Positions 13,157 through 25,484 of a stretch of 64,000 nt of DNA are shown here, piece after piece (positions within the stretch are counted from its first letter, which is position 1; every line of letters begins with the position of its first letter). The notes under the pieces are model-generated. The model did not search any database and was not told the DNA's origin. It saw only the letters and a list, made by a program, of their open reading frames with translations. The translations under genes and the position numbers were made by a program. The stretch is taken from NCBI GenBank assembly GCA_964036275.1, contig OZ038434.1, forward strand, positions 27,637,511-27,701,510, written 5' to 3'. Source of the stretch: Litoditis marina (Eukaryota; Nematoda; Chromadorea; Rhabditida; Rhabditidae).

Positions 13157-13320
13157 TTTTATACCCCGAGGCGGGTTTTGTGTCGCAGAGGCCGCGCTGA
13201 CTCATTTTAAGAAAAAACGAGCGAGGTACTGTAACATTTGTCACGTTACAATGCAATACGTCATTGGGGCTTCTTGTCCAAGCATTCGCTTTCAAGGGCA
13301 AGTGATGAGTCAACTCATTG
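13157..13320 (-). promoter_or_regulatory. TATA promoter of minus DB gene with paired AP-1-like sites
   Basis: On the minus strand GGGGTATAAAAG (TATA at 13157-13163) is preceded by TGAGTCA (13198-13204) and TGACTCA (13306-13312), with a conserved ACGTATTGCATTGTAACG block between them. The same block precedes the plus copy and the orphan copy at 59.4 kb. Conservation across three copies supports function; the bZIP reading is inference. Confidence 0.7.
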
Positions 13321-13329
13321 GCTTTTTTG

Positions 13330-13983
13330 GTTGAAGAAATCTTGGTGGCTCAATAGTCTATCCACGCACTTGCAACTTTGTACGGTACGCTGTCGAAAAG
13401 CTGAGTCTTTTCTGACAGATATAATTTTCAGGCAGGCGTTTTAGATTCGGGTAAAGTCACTGTAGCACTGCTAGTTTTGGTCGAAGAAAAACGGTATGCT
13501 ACTGTAATGTATTTCGATGTGTGTTCTTTGTTCTATAACGTTGAACCAGGAAATAAACTTAGTCAATTTGAGTATCTGATGTGAATAGTGAAACTAACAG
13601 CAGCTGTGATAAACGTTTACTCTCACAAATAGCCGTCATTATAATTCTAATTCAATGTTTCACAGTGTCTGCAGTTTAATATTGGTCAACCGTGTTTGCG
13701 AACAAAATGCTTTACTCAATCCGTTTGACGTGGAAATCTTTGTACGTGACAATTGACGTAAAGTATACGCTTGAAACAAAGTTATTTTTTGTTCATCATC
13801 CTCAAGGTTGGTCTGCATTCTTCTAGAGTCTTTCCGGAAAAAGTTGATATCCATTTAAATTCAGATATTTTGTTAGTTTATGTCCGTAAAAACGATTCAG
13901 TCTGTGAAAAAGACTTCAATAGATTCTACAAAAAATTTTGTCCTATTTAATTTGAAGTTATAGTAGAGATTTTCGTGTTTCAG
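13330..13983. other. intergenic spacer
   Basis: No gene found. The end is a pyrimidine-poor but usable acceptor (TTCGTGTTTCAG) that precedes the next start codon. Confidence 0.4.
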
Positions 13984-13985
13984 AG

Positions 13986-16900
13986 ATGACGATATCGGCT
14001 CGACGAACTCCAACCTTTCCGAAACATTCCGACGATCAGAGCACCCAGACAGCAACTACTGGGTAAATGCCTACAAACTAATCCTTTTTATTTATTTTAG
14101 ACCTGGTAATGCTCAAAATTGGTGGCTCTATGAGAGATTAATCACTTTTTTCTAAAAAATCACAGTTTGTGCTCAAAACAAGTTTCTCAAGGAAAAACTG
14201 AGTAAGCGGTGTATGTTGTTCTTAGTTTAATCCGGCAATGTTACAGTAATAATCACAAATACGTTTCTTGTGCAGATCAAACTACAATTTCTACATTGAT
14301 TCATTGAAAAGTGGGGGCCCAACGACTGTGAGATTTGTCTTCTGCTGTGCGCCCTTTAGACAACTACTCTCAAATGGAGCAGCTACTGCTAAAAAAACCG
14401 AAAAATACTCATGTATAACTGTTAATTACAAACATACAAAAGTCGTAAAATATTTTCTCAAACCTGTAAACTAGAATCTACAAGTCACAGCTGCGAAATA
14501 GAGAACAACTGTTGAATAATATGCCGAACGTTATAGCACCTAGAATTGAAGTAATGATCAAAAACACCAACCATTGTGCACAAAACCAGGAACTCTATAA
14601 TTAACTACATTGAGTTAACATCTGTGATTTGTAGATTCTAGTTTACAGGTTTGAGAAAATATTTTACGACTTTTGTATGTTTGTAATTAACAGTTATACA
14701 TGAGTATTTTTCGGTTTTTGTAGCAGTAGCTGCTCCATTTGAGAGTAGTTGTCTAAGGGGCGCACAGCAGAAGACAAATCTCACAGTCGTTGGGCCCCCA
14801 CTTTTTAATGAATTTTTCTCTTTTTGTATACATGCCTTAGGTATGTGGTTTGATCTGTACGGTGCAGATAAAATTGTTTTCTTAATGAACCACTTGCCAC
14901 GTATTACTATCATTTGAGAAAAATATGACGTCAACATTGCAGTTCTGAGAACTTACTTTCTGCCCTCTGCCCTTCAGAATCCCAGAATACGTCATGTTTG
15001 AATGAAGTATGAAGTTTCATCGTAAATTAACCATTTCTAAGAAACTTTCAGCATTCGAAAACATATTTCACGTCAATTTTTTGAAAGTTGACGTCATCTG
15101 GCCTTCTGATTTCCAGAATAAGTCATATTTAGATAAAGTTTTGTCGTTAATATACCATTTTTAAGATATTTTCAGCATTTGAAAATATATGTGACGTCAA
15201 CTTTGCACTTTTCAAAATCGACTCCATCTGGTCTCCAGAATCCCAGAATACATCACTCTCAGATTGAGTTTCACCGTTAATTGACCCTTTCTAAGATATT
15301 ACCATCGTTTAAAAATATATGTGACGTCAACTTTGCACTTTTCAAAATCGACGTCATCTGGTCTCCAGAATCCCAGAATAAATCACTCTCAGATTGAGTT
15401 TCACCGTTAATTGACCCTTTCTAAGATATTACCATCGTTTAAAAATATATGTGACGTCAACTTTGCACTTTTCAAAAATGACGTCATCTGGTCTCCAGAA
15501 TCTCAGAATACGTCACTTTCAGATTGAGTTTCTGCGTTAATTGACCCTTTCTAAGATATTACCATCATTTGAAAATATATGTGACGTCAACTTTGCACTT
15601 TTCAAAAATGACGTCATCCGGTCTCCAGAATCCTGAAGGACGTCAGGAAAAGAATACTTCATACTCAAATAAAAGTCACGATGGCATCATATTTCAATTT
15701 TCGAGCAAATCGGTAATTGTTACTCTAAGTTACAATACAGTTTGAGTTGTCGACCGGACAGAGAGAGTGAGAGAGCGTGCTAAATGGAGAGACGCAGACA
15801 CTTTCCGAAAAATGTCTATAACTTTGATTAAAACAGTTTTTTCCTAATTTTTTTTTTGCTCCGCGAGTGTTTGAGTAGGTATCACATGTCTTCCACAATT
15901 TTCAACGAAATCGGTTGAGTAGAAACACTTAAACTGGGTTTACTTTTCTTGTCACAACCCACCCACCCACCCACCCACCCACCCACACACGACGGAAGTT
16001 GGCGCTCTTGATGAAGCGCATGAGGTCATAACTTGGCTCAAACTTAACCGATTTCGCTGAAATTTGAAACACGGTTAGGGAATTAGCTATAAAAAACATG
16101 TACATCAATAAAAACTTTGTTTTGCAATTTTGAGCCTTTTTGATGAGAAACTAAAAAAACGTAAGCGCGCATTAGCCGGACCAAAGACAAATCTCGCACA
16201 GCGCTTCGCGCTGCGCGCGATTCTTTGTATTCTTCGGTTGCACAGACATCTTCACTCAGTAAAATAAACCGAACCAGTGATTAGAGTTTCGCACCATTTT
16301 CAATCGAATTGTAAATCATCAAAACTGACACTATTGTATGTAAATATGTGCTCCCTCTTAGAGCAACACCGAAATCGTCTTACGGCAGGATCGAAACAAT
16401 TTTGAGTGGCACCTTTCACTGAACCCATATTTCAATGATAACATGCAAAAGTCATAATGACAACAAACAGTTTTGTTTCAAATAAATATAACACTAATAT
16501 CTTGAGAAACATGTTTATTCAGGTCACAAGAGGACCTGCGAGTAGAAGGCATTCATCATGACGGGGAACGGAAACCTCTGATAGAAAGTAATGTTCATTT
16601 CCACATATTGTTAAACTTAATGAAAAAGTTATTTACCAGACTTTATCCATAAGCTAGTACCAATTCAGTTCAAATCGAAACACCAAATATACATTTGAGA
16701 AGTACGAATTCAACCGAAAATGATGAAAAGGCAGGATAAGAGACCACTTTCTAGTTTCGAGAGTGTTCAGAGTGAGGATGCGCAGGAAAATCTATCTGAT
16801 CCCAGTTCAAGGTCATGTTCTCTATAGTGAGTGCCAAATTTATAAGTTTTTGTCTCTCGCTGGAATTGAACCTGCGAGCAAAAGATTCGTAGCAAGGCGC

Positions 16901-17759
16901 TAAGCACTGGGCTATTAGAGCACATAAGCAGCAAGCTTTGAAATAGAAGACATCTGTGCATACACAGCGGAAAGTGAGATATACAGTACTCTCTCGCCTT
17001 TCCGTTGGTAACGACTATAAGAAGTCAGAAGAAATGTATTCAAAGGTCTTTGAACTTTCTGATTGTGATTTTTTCAATTTACAGTTCGTGTTCCCGAGCC
17101 GCAGCCTACTCACGGCATTCGATTTGAGGTAAGTTTTGTCAACCAAAATAACAAAGTCAAAGGAGAACAGAATGGAAAGCTAGTTCAGGTACCCCGGGGT
17201 ACCTAATGTTGCGAGCGCCAGAACAGACTAAAGCATATGAACCGTATGCAAATTAGGTTTGTTAGTTTGAGTTGAGATAGGTATATATCAGTTCCTCTTG
17301 AGCAGCTCTTTCATATAAACTCTCCTTTATGTCCTCCTTTAATGGTTTTTCAATACATTAATTGCCAACTTGTAGTTTACCAACTGTACGAATTGGAATT
17401 CCGATAAATACGAAGAATTTAACAATAACAACTCACATTCTGTAGTTTTACTTGAAACAGTATGTGTACCAAAAGTTCATTCTGCGTGCTCATTCTAAAG
17501 TTAGCGCCATACTGATACAGGACTCTTTTCCTCCTCCCTCCTGTGAGAGAAGTGAAAAAGATAGCTCTCCTGGAAAAAAGATTATTGGCTCATTTATGTT
17601 CTCAGAATTCAAACAATTCTCGGTTTTCAGGATAAGCGTGTCCTGGTGAACGGAACCCTCTGTCGCCTGTGGCTGTTTCTGACCATTCTGACTGGCCTGA
17701 CTGCACTCAGTCTACTCGGACCTCTGATTGTACTGACAATCACGGGAATGAATAAATAG
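13986..17759 (+). CDS. small tail-anchored-type membrane protein
   Basis: Five exons with matching phases: 13986-14062, 16523-16587, 17085-17128, 17631-17759 form the coding chain (four coding exons), about 104 residues. The ATG is two bases behind a TTTCAG acceptor, consistent with trans-splicing. The N-terminal 60 residues are polar, with many Ser/Thr, acidic and His residues; the last 43 residues contain one hydrophobic segment (LWLFLTILTGLTALSLLGP) ending only about a dozen residues before the stop. An AATAAA overlaps the stop (ATGAATAAATAG). The topology should be a cytosolic N-terminus with a C-terminal anchor. The 2.46-kb first intron contains the whole 1.9-kb repeat at 14301-16221. 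Family not recognised; its layout resembles the gene at 939 and the one at 60502 but no sequence identity is obvious. (Correction within this entry: four coding exons, not five.). Confidence 0.68.
14301..16221. mobile_element. 1.9-kb repeat, copy 1 (foldback plus CRE-motif array)
   Basis: Near-identical to 26514-28426. It starts with a foldback: about 180-bp arms at 14301-14485 and 14632-14820 that are reverse complements (GTGGGGGCCCAACGACTGTG at the tip). Then follow about six tandem units of about 130 bp (TGACGTCAAC recurs at 15192, 15322, 15452 and 15582), an (ACCC)n tract at about 15957-15986, and a GC-rich end CGCTTCGCGCTGCGCGCGA. Both termini contain GAGATTTGTCTT in opposite orientation. 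No transposase ORF is visible, so it is non-autonomous. It lies in an intron. Confidence 0.85.
15957..15986. repeat. (ACCC)n microsatellite
   Basis: Seven ACCC units inside repeat copy 1; shorter and interrupted in copy 2 at about 28167-28190. Confidence 0.9.
16849..16925 (-). pseudogene. tRNA-like fragment
   Basis: On the minus strand a T-arm-like GCAGGTTCAATTCC and a D-arm-like AGCCCAGTGCTTAGCGC occur at tRNA spacing, but acceptor and anticodon stems do not pair. Probably a tRNA-derived repeat rather than a working tRNA. Confidence 0.3.
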
Positions 17760-19362
17760 GTGGGCATACTCCATTTCACCAATCTATGTCCTACTACAGT
17801 AATCCGTCAAATATTCATTGGGCTTTTTCTAATTAATAACTCATCTGGTTTTAAACTTCATATTACTATAGAGGGTTATAGGTGGATGGAACAAACTATA
17901 GAAGCATTGAAACAAATCAGTGAATATGAAGATATGAAAAACAATATTTTACAAAGAAACAACCCGATATACTTGTGAATGAGTTTCATATGAGTGAGTT
18001 CATACGACGCAATAAAAAGATGATTTCACAACCTGGCCAATATTTTTTCTGTTTATTTGAGAGAATATCATCAATTCTACATACTTATGTAATTATTTCA
18101 GAATTCGGTGTCGATATTATGGTTTCGTCAGTAATCCAAGTTACAGTTAGTACAAGACACTAAAATTAACTTTAATGAAGATCGAGTTTGTTAAAATAAA
18201 TAATTGCGCATTGGTTTTTGTCTAGTTCTTATAGCGTTGCGTGTTCTTCAGAAATCGTGTACGAGCCTTCGCATCAATTGGCGTTATAATCATCGGGAAT
18301 GCTGTATACACAGCAGAAATCTCTAGTGTTGAGTAAAACCAGTCGGATTCAAGTAGAGAAACAGTACAATACAGCGAATGAAGGGATTATTTTTCTATTT
18401 GTTTATTTGATGCACTACGAGGTGCGCTAAACGAGAAAGAAAAAACTAAACACAGAATTACTTGGATACAATTGATCAAAGAAAAAGAACATAGTAAAAT
18501 ACAGAAGCAAAATCGAACAATAGTCAGGAAAGTACACGTGTAGAATTATGAAAAATACGTCTACAAAGTCCGCTAACTACACAGATTTGGTGTATGGAGT
18601 GATGAATTCAAAAATCAGTGTTTCGCCAAAAATCAGTGAATTCAATACACTATGTCGTTTCATTATCTCGGAAACTTTGACGACAATTTTCTGCGATTAG
18701 AAGGTACAGAAGCGAGATAGCACACAGATCAATGAGGCCACAGACAGACTGAGACAGAACTCACGCACCAGATAGAATAGGTTTCCGAACTATCGCCACC
18801 AAAGCACATTCTCGTCTGTGCTTAACTGTTCCGCTTGTGGCTCCGAAAATGGGTGTTTTCAAAAAGGTGTTCGTTCAACTAGTCACTTCTTATATTGGAT
18901 ACATTAAGTTTTTCTCCATGTTGTATAGAACAGAATAGAATATATTCAGTCGCGATTCAACACGTGACTTTGCACATTGTGGGATGTGGCCGTCCGATTG
19001 GAGAAATGAAAGAAGGAAATTTAGATGATGAAAGAAGTAAAACATTATTTATTTCGAAACCCGGCATACACCATGTGTTTCATACCGTTGTGTGAAGTTT
19101 GATCCACTATTTCTAGTAGATTTCATTTTTCGGGAATCCAGTAGAAATTCCCGGGAAACGGCGTTTCTCAAAACCAATGACAACGATTATTCGGTCACTC
19201 TCTGTAAATGTTGCCGCCACCCAAATCACAAGTCAATGTAACACACACAGAAAACAAGTGAAACAAAATTATTTATTGAAAGTGTTCATGACTTATTGAA
19301 TACAAAGAAGTTGTTTTGATTGAGTAATCTGAAGATCCGTGGGTCTTCAGAATTCTGTGGAT
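17760..19362. other. intergenic with truncated MITE
   Basis: A short copy (17766-17900) of the TATAGT...TTTCACC element begins just after the upstream stop codon. The remainder is AT-rich and shows no exon I can support on either strand. Confidence 0.45.
17766..17900. mobile_element. MITE, TTTCACC/CTACAGTAAT family, deleted copy
   Basis: Its ends match the copies at 33952, 36399 and 38427 (TTTCACCAATC...CTACAGTAATC and ATTACTATAGAGGG...GGAACAAACTATA), but it is about 100 bp shorter. Confidence 0.6.
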
Positions 19363-22300
19363 TCAGAATCCTGTAGGATAGTTGAAGTCTAGTGCTCGTC
19401 CATCCACAGCAGAACGAATGTAATCATTTTGTCTGTGTCCCATTTGGGCTGCCATCGCAACTCGGTCGTTGGCCATGAACTCTTTTTCAGGTACCGGCAG
19501 ACACTCCAGGTGAAACTCCTTTTCCATCTTCTCGAACATTTTCTGAATAAGAGTCATATAAATGACGGGAAAACTTTTAGTTTTGTTAGTATTATCCTAT
19601 ACGCTAGGGTGAAAACTGGGTGCGCGTAGATACTGTGTAGCGTTGTCTGATCAAATGCTGCGCAGAGCTCTGCTGGAATATCGAAGTAATGTTCACTGTT
19701 GTTTCGATCAGATAAAAAATACGCTATTAGAACAAATGTTGTTGAGGTTGTTGATCAGAAGGATCTCAACAATTCTACCAGTTTTCTGCCCTGTGCTGTC
19801 TTCGCCGGATCATTTTCGAAGTATAGGCGAACGTCCAACTCATGGTTTTCACTAATTATTTTAAAAATTACCTATTTCCACTGAAGTTCACATTCTTATT
19901 AGCTTCCAACAACACCAGAACAAACCTTGGTTTCCTCACTTCTTCCCTTGTCACAGTAGAATTTTCCATCTCTGACGTCATAGTAGGCCCCAGGAGCGTT
20001 CACTGAAATCTTGCTGGTGTTTTTTCCAATCGAGAAATTTTGAACAAACTTCTCAATTTTGATACAATTTCAGATAATTTGTCCCAAACTGTCACTTGTT
20101 CGAAGCCATTTTGAAGGTTGAAACACAGCTGTATGGTAAGGTAGGCTCTTCGTGAACTGAGCCCAGTGCCGAAACAATAGTGAGTCGTCTCACGTTCAAT
20201 TTCATCATTTCTCACGTGAAAGTCAAAACTAACCTGCTTGTGCTGGTGATTCTCCGAACAACAGAATTCTAAGGGCAGTTATGGCGACGGCTTCTACGTT
20301 GCGGATGGAGCCGGAGGCGGAAACGGCTATCCACGGCTGGAATGACAACTGGATTATTTTCTCTTTCTCTTTTTTTCCTTTTCTCTCTCAGTTTCTCTAT
20401 TTCTTTATTTCCTCTCGTTCTGCGGGTATTTCGCTTAGTCTTTCTGATCTATTCAGAATGAAAAAAATTAGAGAATTGCAGTAGTTGTCTATTCAAGCAA
20501 CCTATGTGTGGAAAACTTTTATAGTGTAGAAAACTAGTGAATCAAGTATATACTGAAATGTAAAATTGTTAACATTTTAAACCTTTATCGTGTATAATTT
20601 CGCGCCCTCCATACTTCCTGTTACGAACTTTCTGTTCTCCGAGTTTTTCGTTATTACCAAACTCGCTGCAGACGTGAACCGTTTTCTGCTTCTATAACCG
20701 CCACATTCAAATCTTGGGTACGGTGTTTTGGGTGTTCTTTGAGTTGTCAACGAGCCAAAACTGAAAAAAAGGTGTCGTATAAAAAAATCAGGCTGTGTAA
20801 TGAGAAATGGTACTCTAGTTAACCACTGAATACACATAAAAATTGAACAAAACACTGTGTTTTGTTCAAAGAAAAAAATTGGAATTAGCGCAAATCCAAT
20901 GTTTCAGTGAACATGCTATTCAAAAATCAGGGCACTGAGAAAGGAACATGAGAAGCTCAATTATTGTTCTAACTTTTACTTATGAAAAATTCACAGAAAT
21001 TACTAGTTGAGTAGAAACATTTGAACAAATCAATACAGAATATGAAACATTTGAGATCACTGAGGAAGGAAACCCTTCTTTCGTTCCGACGCCAGTCCAG
21101 TAGCAACTCACTTTGCAGCGGTCTAAACGAGAGAGGGCGCAGATCAGAGAGAAGTAGACTGTTTATGGTCTCATGTGAAACTGTACTTTCTTGCTTTGCA
21201 GTTGGCTGTCTATGGAAAATTAGTTCAAATTGCCAATGTTTCGGAGTGACAAACTCACATATCTGGGAGTGCGACGTTGATGATATTCAGGAAGGAGTAT
21301 CCCTTCTCTACCCAATTGATTATTGTGGCCGTACGAGATGGAGACTTCTGAAAATGAACTCGATTTCTATCAGTCTCTTATTTTTCTCTCTTTTTTCTAT
21401 CACTTCTGTGTTTATATCGGATACTTCCGCGAATGACTTCATTACTGTATTTATGTATTCTCGTTCTCTCCTATTTTTTACTCTTCTGTTTTTCTACTGA
21501 ATAGCTATCAAAGTGACTAGTACTAGACGACACCATCTAAGTTGTAGTTTGTGTAGTTTGAGGCGTTCCATATAAGACGCTCCAATCTAAATGGTTTCCA
21601 TTTTAGATAGTTTTTTGGAAAACCTCAAAATATTGTGCATCACCAGACTTGTCCGATATTTTTTCTGAAATTTCTAATTCTTCTAATTCTTGTGTCGCTG
21701 TCATTTGGAGCGCAGATAAAACTACCAAATATTTGGAGATTCGAAATCCTCTGCCACAATTGTTTTCCTTTCAAAACATTATAGCACACGCACGTTTTCG
21801 CAGTTCAAAACAGTGTGACGAATAGGGGCACAATAATTGTAAGTGTGAAAAATTGTGCCTCAAAAAATGAAAGTGTGAAAAATTGTGACACAATTTTTGA
21901 GAGATTTGTGAGAACAGCAATTTTTTGTGACACACTTTTTTTTCAATTTTCTGAATCGGGACACAGCGATTCGATCGTTTGGTTTTTAGTTTGAACTTTA
22001 AATAAATGGAGACTACCTGATGTCCAATCCAATATAATTTAAAAAAAGTGATAATTCTTCGATGGTTAAAAGTCTCATCCTAAAAATTTCATGAAATAAC
22101 TACGATTTCCTGATTTCCGAAACCATTCAGATTGGAGCGTCTTATATGTAAATAACGTCGCATTAGAAGAACATTCATAGGAATCGAACCACAACCCGGT
22201 CCCATTTCAGTTTTGATCAACCTTTCTATAAAAACCCTTAGTGAATTTCTCATCATTGTTATAATGACGAATTTTTACAACGATTCCGTACCAATAACCG

Positions 22301-25300
22301 AAATTTGTATAGTAACGAAATATACAACAAACCGACCATCAGCATTGTGCAGTTCATTGAGTCACGGAATTCTTTATCCAGTTCACCCTGCACGTATGAT
22401 ACTGTATTCTCAAACTCTGTCCAGAATGCCTCATCAGTCAGGGGCTGAAAACACGAAACATACCTTCATTTACCACAATAAATACATTTTCAGTTTGAAC
22501 AGAAAAAGTTTTTGAGTAATAGCTTGTAGAAGTTCGTTTCAACTAGGAATCACAAGGGTGGGGGGCAATTGTTAAAGATTGCCAGGCAGGTTACTGTCGC
22601 CCCCCCCCCCAATTTACGTTAGTGGGGGGTGATTGTACAATGCCGACATTTAACTTTAGCCCCCCACCCTACATTTACCTTTTACCCCCACCATTTTCTG
22701 CTGAAACTATCACGGGGGCTGTTTGTAGTTTAATGCCGTCGATTTTCACCAAGAAACGATGATTCGGTCCATCCCTATAGCCCTATAGGTGCACTTCGAA
22801 TTACCATTAACCACACAATATTAATATAATAATTATGTATTTACAGAATATAATTTACATGTGAGTCGGCTGGAGTGTCCAATTCGATGTCGTAGTAGGC
22901 CAGTTTCTGTGCTCGTAGGACAGCCGCATAGAAGGCGGGTTCAGTCAGGGTCTTTCTCCTGTTGACCTCTGAAAATCGATAATTTACGAAAATAAATAAT
23001 TTTTAGAAATACAAAAAAGAGACCAGAAAGAGACTAGGAGCCGGGATGCTCTAACACACGTTGTAGCTCGAGTTGTGGGGTCTAACGTACACACGACATA
23101 GAGAGACATATATAGATAGAGAGAGAGAGAGATAGATAGAGAGAGAGAGGGAAAGAAAGAGAGAAAGAGAGAGATAGAAAGAATGAGAGAGATAGCATGA
23201 GAACACGCCAGAGAAAAGAACAAGAGAAAAGGAAAAAAAAACTAACCGTGAACCAAGACAAGAACGTGTTTCGCGACGAAGCCCAGTGTAGTATCGTCGG
23301 CGACCACCGCAATAGAAAAGTTGGCAACCTTGGCGTCGAAGTGCAGCGGGGACACGCCATTGTTTGGCAGAAGCTCTGACAAGAAAATAAAGTTTATTAT
23401 GCATTTATTATCGAATAATCTTACAAAGTAGAACTACTTGTAACTACATTATGTACAGAGAATATCGAAAATCTATCGAAAAACGTATCTCAAGCGATTG
23501 TGTGTCCAAAGCACGATCTAAAACCCAATTACAAGGGAAGCGTGAAGCTCTCGATCGAGTGGTTTCACGAACATTGACAGGGAGAAAGAGAAAAAGTGAA
23601 AAATTTCGAGATAGAGAGAGAGAAAGATAGAGAGAAAAAGAGCTATCACAAAACTCTTTGCTTACCAGATTGCTTCTTGTCGGTCACGAAAAAGTGTTCC
23701 ATGAACGATGCGGCCACGTCTTTCGTGACTCGTATGACATCATTCTTTCTCAGTTCCGAATCATCTCTAGAAAAATGATTTTTACCCGGAGACATAATCA
23801 GTTAACAAACATTAAATGATGTAAGGTTTGCTATGAGTAAAACGTGAGACGGCCGCGACAATGACGTTTCCGTTTCATATTCGACTCAGTCGGCCGGGGC
23901 CGAGTCAGTGAATTCTCAGAGTTCTGGTGAAGAGACAGAAACTGAAACTGTAACCCGATAGAGAACGTTTGACGCGAATAAAACAAATGAAACCAACAAA
24001 ACAAATTTAGTAGTTGGAAATTTGTCTAGATAATCGATTCTGTCAGTCATAACTGAGAAGTGATTTGCTCAAACTACAAATACAGCGAAACAGAAAGTGT
24101 TGTTCCGTTTTCGCTTTCTCTAATGCTATTCTTTGATTCTGATAACGAACCTATATCCAAACATGTCCATCCAGCTCTGGGAGAAGAAATTGGGGTTCTT
24201 GATGAAGTTCAGGAATTTCTTCATAAGGTTCGAAACACGGAACGAACGAAGAACGTTCGGCGTTTTTTCGGCTGGAAATTTTGACAAATAAACCCAATGA
24301 TAACGTTCTTTTTTCTGTCCGAGAACAGAGTGTACATTTTACAACGCAAAATGACCGTTTGTTATCAGAAAGAAAATCACTTTCACATGTTTTATGGATG
24401 GGGAGCAGGGACACGTCTATAGGCAGCGCAAAAGACTGAGAAGAAATCACAAATTATCACAATGGATAGTTTATATAAACAAACTGTGGTTAAGAAAACG
24501 TTGTCCATTCATACAGTTTTCAATAGGAGACAGCCGCTCAATGTGTTTGAGCTCTTCTAACCTGATCGGCTTCGGTGGTATCCTTTGGTGTATTCTATGA
24601 AATAAGGTACCGACGGGCCATGGTCACCGGCTCCAAAGAAAACGGTGAAATATCTTTGGTAGAATGTTCTAAATTTAAAAAAAAATGTGTTTTTCTCTTA
24701 TACAAAAATAGTAAATATGATTGATTGATTGAACATCCGCGTACATGCTACCCATCCTGCGTTTCTAGCAAGTTCACTCGAGAACCATGTCCTTCCCGAA
24801 CCAAACCGCGAACCGGTCACTGGAGAACCGAACCGAACTGAAGGAACCGACCGAACCGGCATTTCAACCAGACCGGTTCTCCAGTGCAAAGTTTGAACCG
24901 CACCGACATTGATCATGATTTAAACAAACAAGTCGTATACAAGGTAAAATGAGTGGATCCCTACATTCTACTTTGTATACTATCTCGTTCAGTCGGTTCG
25001 GTTCGGTTCTCCAGCGACCGGTTTGCGGTTTGGTTTGGGAAAGACCCGGTCCTCCAGCGAATTGGCTTCCCTAACTATGTCGCGTGACTCGCATCATGTC
25101 GGGTTGTACGAGCAGAGAAACAGTGTATGCTTGACGGAGGCTGCCATGAAATATCCGGAGTTCTGGCGTAAACGAATTACTTTTGCTCAATACAAAACTG
25201 AATGGTTTCAAAAGCGCGCAAAGCGAATGTCTAAATTGGAATTGAAGGTAGTATATTTTTGCACAATATTGGTCCTTTGGACCAGTATGTTTGGAAAACT

Positions 25301-25484
25301 ACTGGGATTATTTTCTTCATGGCGAAACGGGTTTTTAATGTCTGATGTGTGAAACAAATTGTCTATATCGGATTTGACTGACTTGAAGAAGTTCTGTCCG
25401 TGCATGACGTATTGGGAATGTATTTCCGAGTCATAGATCCAGTGTTTCTTGTGACGATAGACTCCTTGTACATACAAGTAAGAT
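19363..25484 (-). CDS. divergent gamma-glutamyltransferase-like protein, 5' end missing
   Basis: Twelve exons in consistent phase: 25383-25484, 24562-24668, 24151-24271, 23666-23766, 23247-23375, 22859-22968, 22337-22444, 21256-21349 (approximate), 20658-20760, 20234-20336, 19926-20002, 19363-19542; about 420 residues without the N-terminus. I assign it to the gamma-glutamyltransferase (GGT) family from several blocks in GGT order: LRKNDVIRVTKDVAASF (compare GDxxxxPxLAxTL), FYAAVLRAQKLAYYD (EAxKFAYA), KRFTSAASLPWIAVSASG (KRPLSSMxPTIV), ALRILLFG...AVNAP (FGxxxxxAVxxPR) and the terminal YIRSAVDGRALDFNYPTGF (ASDxRKxGxPAGY). GGTs cleave glutathione outside the cell. The catalytic T-[SA]-H motif is not evident, so the product may be inactive, or one exon is misjudged. 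No start exon or GGNAxDAA block was found upstream of 25484. Confidence 0.5.
21568..22152. mobile_element. ~585-bp MITE-like element with 30-bp TIRs
   Basis: ATATAAGACGCTCCAATCTA at 21571 is repeated in reverse complement at about 22122-22150 (CAGATTGGAGCGTCTTATAT). It lies in an intron of the gamma-glutamyltransferase-like gene and has no coding potential. Confidence 0.8.
22555..22770. repeat. G/C-tract dispersed repeat
   Basis: Runs of 5-10 G or C flank GATTGTACAATGCCGACATTT. The same arrangement occurs at about 1950-2235 (TAGTTGTACAATGTCGACGTTT). In both places it lies in an intron. Confidence 0.55.
23093..23190. repeat. GA/GATA-rich microsatellite
   Basis: Imperfect GAGA/GATA run inside an intron; open frames across it on both strands are simple-sequence artefacts. 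Confidence 0.85.
24780..25066. repeat. imperfect palindrome built from GGTTC/GAACC
   Basis: The left half carries CCGAACCAAACCGCGAACCGG and the right half the complement (CCGGTTTGCGGTTTGGTTTG one base shorter), so the segment can fold back. A related GGAACCGGACC-rich patch lies near 43083-43175. Confidence 0.65.

Noticed and set aside
21021..21500. Long + strand open frame (about 159 codons)
   Set aside because: It begins at a non-ATG codon, has no donor or acceptor, and overlaps a minus-strand exon that fits in phase with the GGT-like gene on both sides.
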